Part shown: piece after piece, positions 25,557 through 32,935 of the stretch
Numbering within the stretch: position 1 is the stretch's first letter
Layout of the letters: each line of letters begins with the position of its first letter
Origin: Halomonas sp. HAL1
GTDB taxonomy: Bacteria > Pseudomonadota > Gammaproteobacteria > Pseudomonadales > Halomonadaceae
Length of the DNA stretch: 64,000 nucleotides
NCBI RefSeq assembly: GCF_030544485.1
Contig: NZ_CP130610.1
Location: 2,108,001 to 2,172,000, forward strand
Reading direction: 5' to 3'
Notes under the pieces: generated by a model
What the model saw: the letters and a program-made list of their open reading frames with translations, nothing else
The model's database searches: none
Told to the model about the DNA's origin: nothing
Position numbers and translations under genes: made by a program

Positions 25557-26723
25557 ATGAAAATCACTGATATTCGAGAGGCGCGAGTGTCGATCGCTTC
25601 GGACATTGCCAACGCCTACATCTCCTTCGCCAAGATGGATGTGTCGGTGCTAGCGATCTATACCGATGTCTGGGTCGATGGCCGTCAGGTGGTGGGTTAC
25701 GGCTTTAATTCCAATGGCCGCTATGCGCAAAGCGGGCTACTACGCGAGCGCTTCCTTCCCCGCCTTCGTGAAGCCGACCCACAAGCTCTGCTCGATGATA
25801 GCGGCACTAACCTAGACCCTTTCCGTGTATGGGACGTGTTGATGGCCAACGAGAAGCCGGGTGGGCACGGTGAGCGCTCGGTGGCGGTGGGCATCATCGA
25901 CATGGCTGTGTGGGACATCGTCGCCAAGGCGGAGAACAAGTCCCTGGCGCAACTTCTGGCCGAGCGTCATGGGGATGGGACGGCCGATGCGAAAGTAGCG
26001 GTTTATGCAGCAGGCGGTTACTACTATCCAGGTAAGCAGGTCAGTGCCCTCAAGGACGAGATGCGTGATTATCTCGACCTTGGCTACACCTGCACCAAGA
26101 TGAAGATCGGCGGTATCCCCTTAGCCGAGGACCTTGAACGGGTCGAGGCGGCGATCGAGGTCGTCGGTGACGCTTCGCGCCTTGCCGTCGATGCCAATGG
26201 CCGCTTCGATCTCAAGACCGCGCTGGCCTTCGCCGAGGGCCTGGCCCCCTATGGGGTTCGTTGGTATGAGGAGGCGGGTGACCCACTCGATTACGCCTTG
26301 CAGCAGCAGTTGGGTGAGCACTATGCGCCCCCCATGGCCACCGGCGAGAACTTATTTTCTCATCAGGATGCTCGCAACCTGCTGCGTTATGGCGGCATGC
26401 GCGCCGATCGCGACATTCTGCAGATGGACCCGGTTCTTAGCTACGGCCTAGTGGAATACCTGCGCATGCTCAAGGTGTTGAAGCAACACGGCTGGTCACC
26501 GAGACAATGTATTCCGCACGGTGGCCATCAGTTCGCTCTCAACATTGCTTCCGGCCTCAAGCTGGGAGGAAACGAGTCCTACCCGAGGGTCTTCGCGCCA
26601 TTCGGCGGCTTCGCCGACTCGACCCCCATCGAGAGAGGATATGTTGCCATCCCGGCAATGCCCGGCATTGGTTTTGAGGACAAACGTGAACTTATGAAAG
26701 TCTTCGATAAGCATCTTCGTTGA
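25557..26723 (+). CDS. tarD: D(-)-tartrate dehydratase
   Basis: A 388-residue enolase-superfamily enzyme. It closely follows the characterised Bradyrhizobium TarD pattern: RNAYISFxKM-like start, VVGYGFNSNGRYxQ, NEKPGGHGERSVAVG, FSHQDARNLLRYGGMR and CIPHGGHQ. Catalytic residues are Lys181 and Lys183 (KMKIGG), metal ligands Asp212, Glu238 and Glu264, and general acid His321. It turns D-tartrate into oxaloacetate by loss of water. It is in one operon with the TctCAB transporter. AGGAGTG precedes the ATG. Confidence 0.92.
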   Translation: MKITDIREARVSIASDIANAYISFAKMDVSVLAIYTDVWVDGRQVVGYGFNSNGRYAQSGLLRERFLPRLREADPQALLDDSGTNLDPFRVWDVLMANEKPGGHGERSVAVGIIDMAVWDIVAKAENKSLAQLLAERHGDGTADAKVAVYAAGGYYYPGKQVSALKDEMRDYLDLGYTCTKMKIGGIPLAEDLERVEAAIEVVGDASRLAVDANGRFDLKTALAFAEGLAPYGVRWYEEAGDPLDYALQQQLGEHYAPPMATGENLFSHQDARNLLRYGGMRADRDILQMDPVLSYGLVEYLRMLKVLKQHGWSPRQCIPHGGHQFALNIASGLKLGGNESYPRVFAPFGGFADSTPIERGYVAIPAMPGIGFEDKRELMKVFDKHLR

Positions 26724-26800
26724 GCGGTGCGGTTAACTCCCTCTCCGCTCAGCCACAACAATTTACAACAAAGTAATCCATAAAAGCAGGAGTTTAAGAT

Positions 26801-27862
26801 ATGCGCAATCATCGTGTCGCCGTTATCCCAGGTGATGGAATAGGCCTTGAAGTTATTGAGGCGGGTAAGCAGGTATTGGAAACGTTGTCGCAAAAAAGTG
26901 ACGATTTTCAGTTTGAATTCGAAGATTTTGATTGGAGTTCTCAGCGCTACCTTGAGACAGGTGAATACATCCCCGAGGGTGGACTGGAAAAGCTCTCAAC
27001 ATTTGATGCTATCTACTTCGGTGCGGTGGGCAGCCAAGAGGTTCCCGACCATATATCGCTGTGGGAGCTTAGGCTCGCTATCTGTCAGGGATTTGATCAA
27101 TACGCCAATGTACGCCCTGCCCGTGTGCTCCCTGGTGTTAATAGCCGCTTAAAAGGGGCTGAGAAAATTGATTGGGTGATCGTTAGAGAAAATAGTGAAG
27201 GTGAATATGCGGGCAACGGTGGCCGTGCTCATCGTGGGCACCCCGAGGAGGTCGGCACGGAGGTGGCGATATTTACCCGAAAAGGGATAGAACGCATTCA
27301 CCGTTTCGCCTTTAAGCTCGCCCAAGGTCGCCCCCGGAAAAAGCTAACCTTGGTCACCAAGTCCAACGCCCAGCGATACGGCATGGTGCTGTGGGATGAA
27401 GTGTTCTACGAGGTTGCAAAAGACTTTCCTGACGTAACGTTTGATAAAGAACTTGTTGATGCCGCAACCACTCGCATGGTGCTTAAGCCGGAGACAATGG
27501 ATGTCATTGTTGCGACTAATCTGCATGCCGATATTTTGTCTGACTTGGCCGCCGCTCTTTCAGGCAGTTTAGGCATTGCGCCCACCGCCAACCTAAATCC
27601 AGAAAGAGCTTTTCCCTCCATGTTTGAGCCGATTCATGGTTCGGCGTTTGATATCGCCGGACAAGGCATTGCCAACCCCGTGGGCGCCTTCTGGACGGCT
27701 GCCATGATGCTGGAACACTTAGGGGAAACGACGGCAGCTGAGCGACTTATGGCAGCCATAGAGCGATTGACCGCCTCCGGCCTACAAACAAAGGATCTGG
27801 GTGGCACTGCGACCACGCAGGATGCGACCCGAGCCATCTGTTCCGACATCGAACAACAGTAA
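26801..27862 (+). CDS. ttuC: Tartrate dehydrogenase / D-malate dehydrogenase
   Basis: A 353-residue member of the isopropylmalate/isocitrate dehydrogenase fold family. Features are PGDGIGLEVIEAG at the N-terminus, GAVGSQEVPDHISLWELRLAICQGF, VRENSEGEYAGNGG, and the metal/NAD region VATNLHADILSDLAAALSGSLG with PIHGSAFDIAGQGIANP. The SLWELRL loop is that of tartrate/D-malate dehydrogenases. Such enzymes oxidise L- and meso-tartrate or oxidatively decarboxylate D-malate. It complements TarD, so the cluster may handle several tartrate isomers. A strong inverted repeat follows the gene. Confidence 0.88.
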   Translation: MRNHRVAVIPGDGIGLEVIEAGKQVLETLSQKSDDFQFEFEDFDWSSQRYLETGEYIPEGGLEKLSTFDAIYFGAVGSQEVPDHISLWELRLAICQGFDQYANVRPARVLPGVNSRLKGAEKIDWVIVRENSEGEYAGNGGRAHRGHPEEVGTEVAIFTRKGIERIHRFAFKLAQGRPRKKLTLVTKSNAQRYGMVLWDEVFYEVAKDFPDVTFDKELVDAATTRMVLKPETMDVIVATNLHADILSDLAAALSGSLGIAPTANLNPERAFPSMFEPIHGSAFDIAGQGIANPVGAFWTAAMMLEHLGETTAAERLMAAIERLTASGLQTKDLGGTATTQDATRAICSDIEQQ

Positions 27863-27873
27863 GTACCTTGCAA

Positions 27874-27902
27874 CTGCTTCAAGGATGGCACCCTTGAAGC
27901 AG
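27874..27902 (+). terminator. Probable terminator of the tartrate operon
   Basis: CTGCTTCAAGG and CCTTGAAGCAG form an 11-bp stem with a 7-base loop, 11 bases after the ttuC stop. There is no strong T-run, so it may act with Rho or as a 3' stabiliser. The stretch 27903-28155 holds no gene that I can support. Confidence 0.55.
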
Positions 27903-28155
27903 CTTAAAGAAAACTTTCATAAGCATTGCTTAATGGATCATTTTTATTCGAATGAATACAGCATTTTAGATCGCATGACGAGGTAAAAAAGCCTAAAGCG
28001 ACCTCCCTCTGCTTTACCGATCAAGGTGAAACAGAAGGATGTTTTCATAACGAAAAAATGATCTTTACACTGCTTAGTAGTGAATGGCTACATCAGTCAG
28101 TAATATTTCTAAGGGAGGCAAGAATCGGCCAAGATCGGTCCTTTAGTCGAATCTG

Positions 28156-28227
28156 CTATAACGCTTTGCTCATCGGCAAATTGCGAGCGTACCGAGTAAT
28201 TTATCCGCGTGCAGCAACTTGTTAAAT
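28156..28227 (-). repeat. Integron attC site
   Basis: Minus strand ATTTAACAAG (a perfect RYYYAAC R'' overlapping the kinase stop TAA 28222-28224) to AAAGCGTTATAG (R'), 72 bp, with arms GTTGCTGCACGCGG and CCGATGAGCAAAGC that can pair. Confidence 0.85.
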
Positions 28228-29328
28228 GCACTTTTCAAATTTTGTTTGAAATTGCCCCCATTTTTCCCACAAATATGGCCATCTGTCTTTTAAAGATTCT
28301 GTAAATGCCTTTTGTTCAAAATAATTGACAAGGAATTCTAACTGAACAAAGCTTTCTTTTGATTCACGTTTAATAATATCAAGTAATGATATCTTGACCT
28401 CCTCAATAGATGGTCTATCGGCGGCTTCAACTGAGAGCATGTCATGAATAAGTAATTGGACCTCAGGCTCTATTGGAGGAATACCCTCAAAAGTTATACT
28501 TGCAGTCGTAGCCCATTTTTTCCAAGCATCAGCCTTAGTCCACTTTTTACTATTACCCTCAACAGGTCGAGGCCAATAATCATTTAGCTTTATGCCAACC
28601 GGATGGAAGCCACCACTCATAAGCTCATAGAGAATGACCCCCAGCGCAAATATATCCGTTTTATGTGAAAGCTCAGATTCACTCCACTGTTCTGGAGCCA
28701 TATAAGGCCGTGAACCACCAAAGACGGAAGAGTCTCGAAAAGCATTTGCTAGACCGAAATCAGCGATTAGCGCCAAGTTATAGATATCCAGATCAGGTAA
28801 ACCACGAAATTCGTTTTTTACGTCCCTCAGAAAAATATTGGCAGGCTTCAAATCTTGATGTGCTATTAGACCGCTCTCATAGCAGTGGCTCAAGCCACTG
28901 CTAACATAAACCATTATTGAAAGCTTTTCGGTCACGCTAGAAATTTCAGACTTTCGTATCGCCTTCTCAAGGTCTCCTCCCCAATAACGAAATAGTGCCA
29001 CAGGGTTTCCAAGAACCTCAGTGAAATCAAACGCCCAATGAACAAACATCTGGTGGTTATATGAAAGCTGATTCTTTAGTTCATTAACAAACCTTTTATT
29101 CGTTTCCTGAATGGAAGCGTTTGTAAGAGGTATCGGTATTTTTGCACATACATATCGAGGTGATACATTTTCACCTTGATCAAAAACATAAATCTCTCCG
29201 CACATACCTCCAGAAACTGAAACACACGTCCCTTTGTTACCCAAAGCAACCTCTAACATAAATTTCTTCTGAGCATCATCGAGGGCATGAAAATCTATTT
29301 GTTCCATGGAGCTGAGATTCCTTTGCAT
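28222..29328 (-). CDS. Ser/Thr protein kinase in an integron cassette
   Basis: A 368-residue eukaryote-like protein kinase. It has a glycine-rich loop GGMCGEIYVF (residues 40-49), Lys63 in VCAKI, catalytic HQDLKPAN (His157-Asp159, with Gln where Arg is usual), DFG at 190-192 and APE at 211-213. No membrane span or sensor domain follows; about 45 residues of tail remain after the kinase fold. The ATG at 29328 overlaps the preceding attC; a second ATG (29307, MEQIDFH) is also possible. Conserved catalytic residues suggest an active kinase. Stand-alone kinases in cassettes may act in phage defence. Confidence 0.85.
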   Translation of the reverse strand: MQRNLSSMEQIDFHALDDAQKKFMLEVALGNKGTCVSVSGGMCGEIYVFDQGENVSPRYVCAKIPIPLTNASIQETNKRFVNELKNQLSYNHQMFVHWAFDFTEVLGNPVALFRYWGGDLEKAIRKSEISSVTEKLSIMVYVSSGLSHCYESGLIAHQDLKPANIFLRDVKNEFRGLPDLDIYNLALIADFGLANAFRDSSVFGGSRPYMAPEQWSESELSHKTDIFALGVILYELMSGGFHPVGIKLNDYWPRPVEGNSKKWTKADAWKKWATTASITFEGIPPIEPEVQLLIHDMLSVEAADRPSIEEVKISLLDIIKRESKESFVQLEFLVNYFEQKAFTESLKDRWPYLWEKWGQFQTKFEKCI

Positions 29329-29395
29329 TTAACAACGTGCTCTGGGGCAAACCGAAGCGTATCGTAGGTTTGTACCTAGCAGCACTTTATTAGGG
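29327..29395 (-). repeat. Integron attC site
   Basis: Minus strand CCCTAATAAAGTGCTGC...GGTTTGCCCCAGAGCACGTTGTTAAAT. R' GTTAAAT matches GTTRRRY, while R'' CCCTAAT departs from the usual AAC. Arms GTGCT...ACAAACC and GGTTTG...AGCAC pair. It overlaps the stop of the CoiA-like gene. Confidence 0.75.
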
Positions 29396-30229
29396 CCTGC
29401 CTGATGCAATTGTATAAAAGCGTGCAGCAATGTTTTCCGCCTTATCTTCGACCATAACATCATGCACAAATTTTCGTTTAGAAACTAACCTGATACACTT
29501 AAGACCAGATTCATCATATGTATCCAACTTCACAAGATATTCGTCACCAAAATCAATATATACTGGATTTTTTGCATCTAACCAAGTCTTTCTTGGCCTG
29601 ACCCAATCGTATTGGTGGTAGCCGTTGTAGGAGTTTTTTACTTCTTCCTCAATGTTATATATTCCATGAATCCAGCCGCCGCGTAATGTAGCTTTTGTAA
29701 CAGTAGGGTCTTCTTCAAGTGCTTCAGATAGCCGAAAAAATAGCCCTGCATTAGCGCCATTCATATGTCTTTTAGCTTTACTCCAAACCAAGTCCTGGGC
29801 TAATTCTGAGTTTGGATCTGGCAACATATGATAGATGTCAAAATTATCTTGAAATACTGTTCCATCAATTATCCAGACTAAGTTTTGGTAAAATTCTTCG
29901 CGGGATATCCTCTCTGCATCCGTCATAGCGGAATGTTGAATTTCGATCACTATACCTGTTGGGGTTTTAACATCAGCTCTGTGTATCTCTCCATCTTCTG
30001 CCACATGTGAAACCTCTCGACATTCTAATGGAAACTTGTTTTTCCATTCCCGGTGCCATGCAGTTTCATTTTCCCACCAGGGATCACAATTTCTGAGTCT
30101 GTGGTGAGCCCAGTGATGCATTATTCGTGGCCCACATTTGGCGATAGTCTCAGCACCACAAATGGGGCAATTTCCTCTGCCGCCTGAAAATGCCTCTACT
30201 TTTTCATCATTTACTAATGCCGATTGCAT
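29390..30229 (-). CDS. CoiA-like nuclease-domain protein
   Basis: A 279-residue protein. A zinc-knuckle-like CPIC...KC...HHWAHH lies at about residues 21-43. It is followed by the CoiA PD-(D/E)xK pattern: ENETAWHREWKNKFP (53-67), HRADV with Asp86, and VIEIQHS with Glu96 and Gln98. Competence CoiA proteins act on incoming DNA, and CoiA-like nucleases also occur in mobile elements. The C-terminal half (from about 130) is unrecognised. It is flanked by attC sites, so it is a complete cassette. Confidence 0.7.
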   Translation of the reverse strand: MQSALVNDEKVEAFSGGRGNCPICGAETIAKCGPRIMHHWAHHRLRNCDPWWENETAWHREWKNKFPLECREVSHVAEDGEIHRADVKTPTGIVIEIQHSAMTDAERISREEFYQNLVWIIDGTVFQDNFDIYHMLPDPNSELAQDLVWSKAKRHMNGANAGLFFRLSEALEEDPTVTKATLRGGWIHGIYNIEEEVKNSYNGYHQYDWVRPRKTWLDAKNPVYIDFGDEYLVKLDTYDESGLKCIRLVSKRKFVHDVMVEDKAENIAARFYTIASGRP

Positions 30230-30254
30230 ATTTACATACTCAAATCTTCGACTG

Positions 30255-30315
30255 CCCTAACACCCGCGTAATAGGCGCGAGCTTGCGAGCGTCCTAATTG
30301 ACGCATTTGTTATAA
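30255..30315 (-). repeat. Integron attC site
   Basis: Minus strand TTATAACAAATGCGTC...ACGCGGGTGTTAGGG, 61 bp, close to the minimal attC length, with pairing arms AGGACGCTCGC and GCTCGCGCCT. R'' overlaps the stop codon (30310-30312) of the next cassette gene. Confidence 0.85.
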
Positions 30316-31071
30316 CCATGATGGATTTCGCTTCGCGTTCAATGTCGAAAACCGGGAAGATAAAGATCTTTGAAGTTCGGCAAGACCTTCGGAATTGTTC
30401 AAATATTTGATGTATCGATGGTGTTGTAGATCAAATGGTATGTCTTGCTCTGATTGCGTAATGGGGATTACATGCTTACCAAGTGTATGAGCAATGCCAG
30501 CCTCATAGAATACGTTTGGATTTTTCCCTGTAAAATCGCAAACAACAATAAACGAGCGAAATATCAGTGAAAATATATCCTGAATTATCGTTGAATGATC
30601 CCATATATCGTCCGCTTTCATGCACATCAATCCCTGTAGTTGAGCCGCTGATTGAATCGAGTCATACACAGGTCTCAAAGAAGGTGAAAACGGCATCATT
30701 ACAGAAACCAGATTCGGGTCTACGCCCTCAGCTGGGAGATTGAAGATATTTGGAGAGAATACTACCTTTCTTTCGGCACTCGCCTCACTTGAAATATCCT
30801 CACCTGATATAGTGCATTTCTTTGAGATATAGTCTTGGACGATACCAAGATTTTCATCGTTTGGGCCAATCATCTTCCTTAGAAACGTTAAGTCAAGGCC
30901 ATCATAGTCTTCATCGCCCCAGCTAAGGCTCCTTAACAATCTAGAATGGCTTTCAACTTGATCTAATGTATTTGTGAGCGCACCTAGCTCCCTCCAATTA
31001 GAGGCATCGAAATCCTCAACTACCGAGTTTTTCAGGTTTACCAATTGAGTGCCAGATAATTTTGAATTCAT
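30310..31071 (-). CDS. TIR/nucleoside deoxyribosyltransferase-like cassette protein
   Basis: A 253-residue two-part protein. Residues about 1-105 are helical and resemble the small adaptor-like domains placed in front of effectors. The C-terminal domain reads VSVMMPFSPSLRPVYDSI, ADDIWDHSTIIQDIF, VVCDFTGKNPNVFYEAGIAH and TLGKHVIPITQSEQDIPFDL, the pattern of the TIR-like/nucleoside 2-deoxyribosyltransferase-like fold found in many bacterial conflict systems. The FYEAGIAH glutamate is the likely catalytic residue. It is the first gene of array 2. A nucleotide- or NAD-cleaving effector is inferred. Confidence 0.65.
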   Translation of the reverse strand: MNSKLSGTQLVNLKNSVVEDFDASNWRELGALTNTLDQVESHSRLLRSLSWGDEDYDGLDLTFLRKMIGPNDENLGIVQDYISKKCTISGEDISSEASAERKVVFSPNIFNLPAEGVDPNLVSVMMPFSPSLRPVYDSIQSAAQLQGLMCMKADDIWDHSTIIQDIFSLIFRSFIVVCDFTGKNPNVFYEAGIAHTLGKHVIPITQSEQDIPFDLQHHRYIKYLNNSEGLAELQRSLSSRFSTLNAKRNPSWL

Positions 31072-31095
31072 ATATGCTCTAAGTTTTGGTGAAAG

Positions 31096-31112
31096 TTATA
31101 ACAGTTTTATTC
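31096..31112 (-). other. Core site at the start of cassette array 2
   Basis: Minus strand GAATAAAACTG|TTATAAC resembles the start of array 1 (CTAAAACGCTG|TTATGC). The region to its right (31113-31486) has no supportable gene and no integrase. It contains an AT-rich 8-bp inverted repeat at 31175-31194. Confidence 0.35.
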
Positions 31113-31486
31113 ATGCGAATGCGCGTTTTTCTGGGAAGCCTCACCTTGCCAAAAGGTCCCTAATCTACTGATAGAAAAAAGTGCATACTTTTTTGCTCGT
31201 AAGGGCTCGCTAGAAAAATGCTCATGCGCGTTAACTTTATGACCATTTTTTCAGGATGGCGCATAAGCATACAACGCCTTTTTATAAACCATTGTTTTAC
31301 TAACGACTCACAGCATACTTTTCCAGAAATATGCGCACTTATATTACAACCGTCACCAGAAAAACGAGCAGTGTTAGCTAAAACTCCAGCAAATTACGGT
31401 TTCAGAGAACGTCCGCTGAGGGTCGATATCGGACAATCGAGATTTCTCATAATTCTTAAGAAGACAGTATCTTAATGAAAAGAGAG

Positions 31487-32586
31487 TGGCGGTCTCAATG
31501 ACCAAGTGCAACACCTAACCTATCAGGTAGGGTATTGCCATGACTCACTGTTATCGCCATCTTTCTGCCGAAGACCGAGCCGCCATCATGCTGATGCGGG
31601 CTAACCACTCGATTCGCGCTATCGCCCGTCAGTTAGGGCGTTCGCCCAGTACTATTTCACGAGAACTGGTGCGTCATACTGTTAGCCCTAACAGAGCGTA
31701 TGACGCCAGCCTCGCTGGACATCGCGCCCGACTGACCCGCTGTCGGCCTCGCCGTAGCTTGAAGCTTCCTCTCGACGGTGAGCTGTTCGAACTGGTGGTC
31801 TACCTGCTGCGCAAGTACTGGTCACCAGAGCAAATAGCCCGCACACTAAAGCGTATGTTTCCTGATAATACTGACCGCCACGTCTCGCACGAAGCCATCT
31901 ACAATGCGCTCTATCTCATGCCGCGCGGCTCGCTCAAGAAAGAGCTGATTGCCTGTTTGCGCCAGGGTAAAGGTAAACGACGCCCTCGCAGCCGTGGCAA
32001 GGATAGGCGACAACAGATTCCAGACTTGGTGAGCATCCATCTGCGGCCGCCTGAAATCGAAGATCGCCTGATGCCCGGCCACTGGGAAGGGGATCTCATC
32101 ATGGGCGCTAACAATCGCTCTGCCGTTGGTACATTGGTGGAGCGCACGACGCGTTTAGTGATTCTGGCGAAAGTGGATGGCACCACGGCCACAGCGGCGG
32201 CTGTCGGCTTCAGCGACAAGCTCAATGAGGTGCCGCGCTCCCTGCGCCTGTCCATGACCTATGACCAGGGCAAAGAGATGGTGAAACATGCCGAGATCAC
32301 TCAGAAGACGGGGACAGCGATCTACTTTGCCGACCCGCATAGCCCATGGCAGCGGGGTTCCAATGAGAACACCAACGGGCTGTTGAGACAGTACTTGCCA
32401 AAGGGCACGGATCTGTCGGTCTACAGCCAGGAAGAACTCGACGAGATCGCCGACTCACTCAATACACGGCCGCGCAAGACACTGGATTGGCGCTCGCCAC
32501 TGGAAGTCTACGCCGAGGTGCTCAAGAAATCCGTCGCCGGCCCGAGCACTCTTCAATAGTGTTGCACTTGGAACTTGAGGCCGCCA
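31487..32586 (+). mobile_element. IS30-family insertion sequence, apparently complete
   Basis: 1,100-bp element with imperfect 28-bp terminal inverted repeats at 31487-31514 and 32559-32586 (24 of 28 match). The outer ends read TGGCGG and the inner ends CCAAGTGCAACAC. It encloses a full transposase gene whose stop codon touches the right repeat. No clear target-site duplication is seen. Confidence 0.88.
31540..32559 (+). CDS. IS30-family transposase
   Basis: A 339-residue transposase. The N-terminal HTH (LSAEDRAAIMLMRANHSIRA, ARQLGRSPSTISREL) is followed by a DDE catalytic core: GHWEGDLIMGANNRSAVGTL (first Asp), MTYDQGKEM (second Asp), and DPHSPWQRGSNENTNGLLRQ (Glu). The length and the closing LNTRPRKTLDWRSPLEVY are normal for the family, so it is probably active. 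Confidence 0.95.
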   Translation: MTHCYRHLSAEDRAAIMLMRANHSIRAIARQLGRSPSTISRELVRHTVSPNRAYDASLAGHRARLTRCRPRRSLKLPLDGELFELVVYLLRKYWSPEQIARTLKRMFPDNTDRHVSHEAIYNALYLMPRGSLKKELIACLRQGKGKRRPRSRGKDRRQQIPDLVSIHLRPPEIEDRLMPGHWEGDLIMGANNRSAVGTLVERTTRLVILAKVDGTTATAAAVGFSDKLNEVPRSLRLSMTYDQGKEMVKHAEITQKTGTAIYFADPHSPWQRGSNENTNGLLRQYLPKGTDLSVYSQEELDEIADSLNTRPRKTLDWRSPLEVYAEVLKKSVAGPSTLQ

Positions 32587-32757
32587 GTGTCACCTCTCAC
32601 GAGCGTGCACGCATACAGCTTTTAATGAATTATGGTTCGAGGGTAAGTAACAAAGAATCAGCAGTAAGGGAGTCAGCGTCCAAAACAGTTCAGTTTTGCC
32701 CAATGAGAGCCAAAACCAAAGTATGGGCTGGGGTATGGGCCGGTTAAATTACAGACA

Positions 32758-32784
32758 CAAAAAAGCCGCTGAAATCAGCGGCTT
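32758..32784 (-). terminator. Rho-independent terminator after tRNA-Ser
   Basis: Minus strand AGCCGCTGA-TT-TCAGCGGCT followed by TTTTTGTG, 13 bases past the tRNA 3' end. Confidence 0.85.
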
Positions 32785-32796
32785 ATTCGTAATACT

Positions 32797-32887
32797 TGGC
32801 GGAGGGACAGGGATTCGAACCCTGGGTAGGTTATTAGCCTACGCCGGTTTTCAAGACCGGTGCATTCAACCGCTCTGCCATCCCTCC
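32797..32887 (-). tRNA. tRNA-Ser (UGA anticodon)
   Basis: The minus strand has acceptor GGAGGGA / TCCCTCC with encoded GCCA end, anticodon loop CTTGAAA (anticodon TGA), a long class-II variable arm (GTAGGCTAATAACCTAC), and T loop GGTTCGAATCC. 91 nt. It lies between the accessory and core parts of the window; tRNA-Ser genes are common integration sites. Confidence 0.97.
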
Positions 32888-32935
32888 GGCTTATGGGTGC
32901 GTATAATAACAGCTTTTCCTTGGAAGTCAACGCCT

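Noticed and set aside
31175..31194. AAAAAAGT-GCAT-ACTTTTTT as a terminator
   Set aside because: The stem is almost all A-T and would be unstable; no gene ends into it.
31113..31486. Possible integron integrase remnant upstream of array 2
   Set aside because: No frame on either strand shows tyrosine-recombinase motifs; short open frames lack starts with Shine-Dalgarno sites.
32587..32757. Possible phage-integrase tail next to tRNA-Ser
   Set aside because: Short open frames here have no recognisable integrase motif and overlap the tRNA terminator.
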